Of a stretch of DNA of 64,000 nt, positions 59,080 to 64,000 are shown in pieces. Under the pieces are notes generated by a model that saw nothing but the letters and a program-made list of their open reading frames with translations, searched no databases and was not told the DNA's origin. Numbering within the stretch: the stretch's first letter is position 1; every line of letters starts with the position of its first letter. Both the position numbers and the translations under genes were made by a program. The stretch is from Ephydatia muelleri (lineage: Eukaryota; Porifera; Demospongiae; Spongillida; Spongillidae), in NCBI GenBank assembly GCA_013339895.1, contig JABACO010000006.1, forward strand, positions 305,168-369,167. The letters are read 5' to 3'.

Positions 59080-60814
59080 CCCTTTCACATGCACCTGATG
59101 AAGGTTGAAGTAGGCTAAAGTGGATAAACAGCGAAACAAATGTTGGAAGGATGCCAGCTCAAATTCTTTGAGGTCAATATCAAGTGACACTCCCTGACAG
59201 GCTGCTAGATACTGCGGAAGCTCATTCTGCAGATTCTGAGTGCTGATTGTTCCTGTTTTGACTGCTTTGACAGCGAGGAACTCATCAATCCGAGCAAGAC
59301 TGAAGCCAAGCTCAACAGCTATACATGGATGTAAGTATCGAGAGATCTTAAAAGATGCACAATCCCAGCTAAATCAGCTGGATTTTGCCCGTCATCTGAT
59401 TTGTCTCCGATGATCTTTCGTTTGAAATAATCATAGCCAGGGTCCAGGACACTGAGTCCATGGTTGTAAAGTCGTGTATATTCTGGGTGTGTGGAGTTAT
59501 GTTCCCTCCAAGTTCTCGGCAAATAGCTCCAGATTAGGTAGGTGCGGATTATTAATAAACATTTTGCACTTTAGGAGCTCATCATAAGCACTAAATGCCA
59601 GTAAGCCATCTCCTTCCAAAGTGTAGGTTGCTTATATGAACAATGTTGCACCATCTTGCACTGCAGCAAGCTCCACTTTCAATTCACTAAAAGTACGAAT
59701 GTCTGTAAGCATTCCAAAAGCTGCTTCAGCTGATGGTGCCTCAGAGATGCTAGCATCTTTGATTTGAGTGATGATAGTCAGGAGATCAACAAAGTTTGTA
59801 CAAAGTGCATTGAAGCATTCATACTTGGACCACCAACGTTGGACTGTATGATTTCCAAGTACAAACCACCACATCATTGTAAATCTTGTGTGCCCTTCGT
59901 GAATGCGTCATCATCTGTAGCCAGTGGCCCCAAAATCGTGTCAGTGTAGGATGCTTAAAATAAGTTCCCACTAGATCCAATGTATGGAAGACATTGCAAA
60001 TCTCCAGCATTCTTTAAAAAAACTTCTAACTGTCAAATAGCAACAGCATTAACTTGTGCACCATCTCTCATAAAGCCTGTAACTCGCGATGAATCTTCAA
60101 TTCCAAACCTGTTGAAAATGATGCTCACAATTTCGGTGGCAGTGGTTAGACCATTTAATTGGTTATCAATGAATGAAATCGTGAGCAACTTTTGGATTGG
60201 ATTGAACTGTTGATCCAAGAACCTGACAACAACTGCAAATGCCTCACAAACACGAGTGGTACCCTCAAAAGATACTGAAAATGGCTTTGAACCTGCAGCA
60301 TGCTTTATGTCTTGCATCTCTGCAGCCTGAAGCACAGGAATGATGTGTTTGATATGGCTTTGGTCTGGAAAGTGTCTGGTGTATTTTTTGAATCTTTCAA
60401 TGGTATTGAATGGAAACTCACATTTCTTCCACTTTCTCTTTTGATGCTCACTTCGACGAGACAGGCTAGACAAAAAACATAAGCCTTCACCCCTGCAGTG
60501 ATTTTGTATGGTTTGTTTTTAAACTCCTTTTCAGATAACCGTTCTGCAGGAGTCATGTGCACTAGTATAATCTTTTTGGCTTTTGTTGACCCCCTTGTTC
60601 TCTTATTTTGCACAGCAATGTTGCCCGTGGTAGATCTCTTCCTCTCAAGGTCAGATTGAGAGGGTTGTGCAACAAATGTTTCCAGCCGTGTCAGTTTCTC
60701 CTGATTCGTTTTTCCATTTGCTTGATATTCTTTTACAGCATTAGTGATCGCGAGACTTTTTCTTTTATCATGCTTTGCCTTCTCCATTTTATTGTGCCGT
60801 ATATATAATTTCAA
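59080..60814 (-). pseudogene. hAT-family transposase with CGGBP/BED-like zinc finger, decayed
   Basis: Starts at 60,814 with a basic N-terminus and a BED-like zinc-finger region ('KPYKITAGVKAYVFCLACLV'). The second block (60,473-60,033) holds 'CEFPFNTIERFKKYTRHFP' and the RNase H-like core ('SFIDNQLNGLTTATEIVSII', 'VTGFMRDGAQVNAVAI'). Later pieces are 'VFHTLDLVGTYFKHPTLTRF', 'WWSKYECFNALCTNFVD' and 'FGMLTDIRTF'. The C-terminal 'LPQYLAACQGVSLDIDL' segment lies near 59,210. Many stops and frame changes make it a pseudogene. Such elements are common in sponges. I did not find terminal repeats. Confidence 0.6.
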
Positions 60815-61300
60815 TATAACACAGCTTAAACGAGCGTATCTTCGTAATCATGAACGCAGCTGCATGCTGTTCTTTAAAATCATGTTGGAGTAACCAGTTG
60901 TTTTCTGAAATGTTGGAACAGGTACGCGAAAGCATTAATGATTACAAAGAAACGCTTGTTTAAACACAAGACATTTTTTTTGGTTGGGGCAGAGGGGAGG
61001 GCGGAGTTTATTTAGCTTATTCGTGGTACTTTATGGTGGCATGACCTGAAATGCGTAGTACACTACGCATATAGCTTTATGTACAACCGCACAAGTAAAT
61101 AGAAAAAATGTGTATTTGTTGTGTTCTGAGCATGCATATATATAACGTGCGAGAATAGGTCCTTGAATACAATACGGAGTGTGAGCGTATATGTACCTAC
61201 AGTACATGCGAATGCTTTCATTGCGTGTACGCATACCCTAGGTGGGATACGTTATAGCAAAGAATAGACAACATCCTAATACATGTTTGTTTGCAGTAAA
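60815..61300. other. No recognisable gene
   Basis: AT-rich sequence between the hAT remnant and the satellite. Only short ORFs without domain signal occur. Confidence 0.4.
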
Positions 61301-61310
61301 CACGATGTAT

Positions 61311-64000
61311 TGAATGAAAGTAGTACTAAAATCCATTGAAAAGTAGACTACCCTTCACAGCTGTGGAACTGAAATTGAAGAAGTGCCCCAAAAGTGGATA
61401 CTGAATTTCAGTACATCGATTCAAGTTTTGCACAATGAAAGCATCGGTATGACTACAGCTGGTTCGCCGTGCCTTCGGTATGTTGGATATATTGAATGAA
61501 AGTAGTACTAAAATCCCTTGAAAAGTAGACTATCTCTTCACAGCTGTGGTACTGAAATTGAAGAAGTGCCCCAAAAGTGGATACTGAATTTCAGTAAATC
61601 GATTCAAGTTTTGCACAATGATAGCATCGGTATGACTACAGCTGGTTCGCCGTGCCTTCGGTATGTTGGATATATTGAATGAAAGTAGTACTAAAATCCC
61701 TTGAAAAGTAGACTATCTCTTCACAGCTGTGGTACTGAAATTGAAGAAGTGCCTAAAAAGAGGATACTGAATATCAGTACTTCGATTCAAGTCTCGCACA
61801 ATGAAAGCATCGGGATAACACCAGTTGGCCCGATGTGACTTCAATTTAATGGATGCATTGAATGAAAGTAGTACTAAAATCCCTTGAAAAGTAGACTATC
61901 TCTTCACAGCTGTGGTACTGAAATTGAAGAAGTGCCCCAAAAGTGGATACTGAATTTCAGTACATCGATTCAAGTCTTGCACAATGAAAGCATCGGGATA
62001 ACACCTGTTGGCCTGATGTGACTTCAATTAATTAGATGCATTGAATGAAAGTAGTACTAAAATCCCTTGAAAAGAAGACTATCTCTTCACAGCTGTGGTA
62101 CTGAAATTGAAGAAGTGCCCCAAAAGTGGATACTGATTTTCAGTACATCGATTCAAGTCCTGCACAATGAAAGCATCGCTATAACACCTGTTGCCCCGAT
62201 GTGACTTCGGTATGTTTGATGTATTGAATGAAAGTAGTACTAAAATCCCTTGAAAAGTAGACTATCTCTTCACAGCTGTGGTACTGAAATTGAAGAAGTG
62301 CCTAATAAGAGGATACTGAATATCAGTACTTCGATTCAAGTCTCGCATAATGAAAGCATCGGTATAACACCTGTTGGCCCGATGTGACTTCATTATGTTG
62401 GATGTATTGAATGAAAGTAGTACTAAAATCCCTTGAAAAGTAGACAATCTCTTCACAGCTGTGGTACTGAAATTGAAGAAGTGCCTAATAAGAGGATACT
62501 GAATATCAGTACTTCGATTCAAGTCTTGCATAATGAAAGCATCGGTATAACAACTGTTGGCTCGATGTGACTTCATTATGTTGGATGCATTGAATGAAAG
62601 TAGTACTAAAATCCCTTGAAAAGTAGACTATCTCTTCACAGCTGTGGTGAAATTGAAGAAGTGCCCCAAAAGTGGATACTGAATTTCCGTACATCGATTC
62701 AAGTCTTGCACAATGAAAGCATCGGTATGACTACAGCTGGTTCGCCGTGCTTTCGGTATTTTGGATATATTGAATGAAAGTAGTACTAAAATCCCTTGAA
62801 AAGTAGACTATCTCTTCACAGCTGTGGTACTGAAATTGAAGAAGTGCCTAAAAAGAGGATACTGAATATCAGTACTTCGATTCAAGTCTTGCACAATGAA
62901 AGCATCGGGATAACACCTGAAGGCCCGATGTGACTTCAATTTAATGGATGCATTGAATGAAAGTAGTACTAAAATCCCTTGAAAAGTAGACTATCTCTTC
63001 ACAGCTGTGGTACTGAAAATGAAGAAGTGCCCCAAAAGTGTATACTGAATTTCAGTACATCGATTCAGGTCTTGCACAATGAAAGCATCGGGATAACACC
63101 TGTTGGCCCGATGTGACTTCAATTTAATGGATGCATTGAATGAAAGTAGTACTAAAATCCCTTGAAAAGTAGACTATCTCTTCACAGCTGTGGTACTGAA
63201 AATGAAGAAGTGCCCCAAAAGTGGATACTGAATTTCAGTACATCGATTCAAGTCTTGCACAATGAAAGCATCGGGATAACACCTGTTGGCCCGATGTGAC
63301 TTCATTATGATGGATGCATTGAATGAAAGTAGTACTAAAATCCCATGAAAAGTAGACTATCTCTTCACAGCTGTGATACTGAAATTGAAGAAGTGCCCCA
63401 AAAGTGTATACTGAATTTCAGTACATCGATTCAAGTCTTGCACAATGATAGCATCGGGATAACACCTGTTGGCCCGATGTGACTTCAATATAATGGATGC
63501 ATTGAATGAAAGTAGTACTAAAATCCATTGAAAAGTAGACTATCTCTTCACAGCTGTGGTACTGAAACTGAAGATGTGCCCCATAAATGTAAACTGAATT
63601 TCAGTACATCGATTCAAGACTTGCACAATGAAAGCATCGGGATAACACCTGTTGGCCCGATGTGACTTCGGTATGTTTGATGAATTGAATGAAAGTAGTA
63701 CTAAAATCCCTTGAAAAGTAGACTATCCTTTCACAGCTGTGGTACTGAAATTGAAGAAGTGCCCCAAAAGTGTATACTGAATTTCAGTACATCGATTCAA
63801 GACTTGCACAATGAAAGCATCGGGATAACACCTGTTGGCCCGATGTGACTTCAATTTAATGGATGCATTGAATGAAAGTAGTACTAAAATCCATTGAAAA
63901 GTAGACTATCTATTCACAGCTGTGGTACTGAAATTGAAGAAGTGCCTAATAAGAGGATACTGAATATCAGTACTTCGATTCAAGTCTCGCATAATGAAAG
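61311..64000. repeat. Satellite array, monomer about 183 bp, about 15 copies, open-ended
   Basis: 'TGAATGAAAGTAGTACTAAA' recurs at about 61,311, 61,493, 61,676, 61,858, 62,041, 62,226, 62,409, 62,592, 62,773, 62,954, 63,138, 63,320, 63,503, 63,685 and 63,868 (spacing 181-185). Each monomer holds an inverted pair, 'GTACTGAAAT' and 'ATTTCAGTAC', about 30 nt apart. Two alternatives occur at the middle block ('GCCCCAAAAGTGG' or 'GCCTAATAAGAGG') and two at the tail ('GACTACAGCTGGTTCGCC' or 'CACCTGTTGGCCCGATG'). The array continues past the window end. The apparent 104-codon ORF in it is repeat-derived. Confidence 0.93.

Noticed and set aside
61311..64000. CRISPR-like array
   Set aside because: The repeats are about 183 bp with no unique spacers and the context is eukaryotic. 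It is a satellite.

Overview
The window is eukaryotic and most likely comes from a demosponge genome (a haplosclerid such as Amphimedon is my best guess). The reasons are GT-AG introns of about 50-300 nt, large multi-exon ectodomain receptors built from Reeler, EGF and GAIN/7TM modules, a beta-helix/multi-TM protein of a type I associate with sponge gene families, and several metazoan transposon classes (piggyBac, hAT, DIRS-type, a retroelement with a C-terminal nuclease-like domain). No prokaryotic gene organisation is present.

Layout. (1) 1-12,727 and 17,740-30,456 are inverted near-identical copies of one locus. They flank a 4 kb non-duplicated stretch, a 24-bp minisatellite and a 1,000-base run of N. 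The single-base indels, the shared gene lesions and the N gap suggest that two contigs (or haplotigs) covering the same locus were joined head to head. The real locus is probably reverse complement(1-16,739) merged into 17,740-64,000. (2) Read that way, the locus is a tandem array of a receptor gene on the + strand: copy 1 (17,848-23,713), copy 2 (24,653-33,792), copy 3 (about 35,729 or 37,573 to 45,515) and an orphan first exon of copy 4 (46,391-46,616). The encoded layout is signal peptide - Reeler - Cys-rich module - beta-sandwich-like segment - 3 to 6 EGF repeats - HRM-like - GAIN - degenerate GPS - seven TM helices (adhesion GPCR, family B2). Every copy carries lesions. (3) 47,271-50,930 (-) is a right-handed beta-helix-repeat, Cys-rich, multi-TM protein gene in frameshifted pieces. 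(4) 50,984-51,245 (+) holds two exons of DNA topoisomerase 3-beta. (5) 51,600-60,814 is a transposon graveyard: a DIRS-type element (RNase H and tyrosine recombinase), a hAT-like gene split by a piggyBac element with intact TTAA target duplication, an ORF1-like fragment, and a second hAT transposase. (6) 61,311-64,000 is a satellite of about 183 bp running off the window end.

The genes do not form a pathway. The theme is a young tandem receptor array whose copies are being broken by indels, internal deletions, a Ulp1-protease transposon, foldback elements and an 1,844-bp exact tandem duplication. An antisense retroelement remnant sits in the same intron of all three receptor copies, so it predates the array. 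Exon limits were placed by eye from splice signals and paralogue comparison, so single-base shifts may be sequencing errors.
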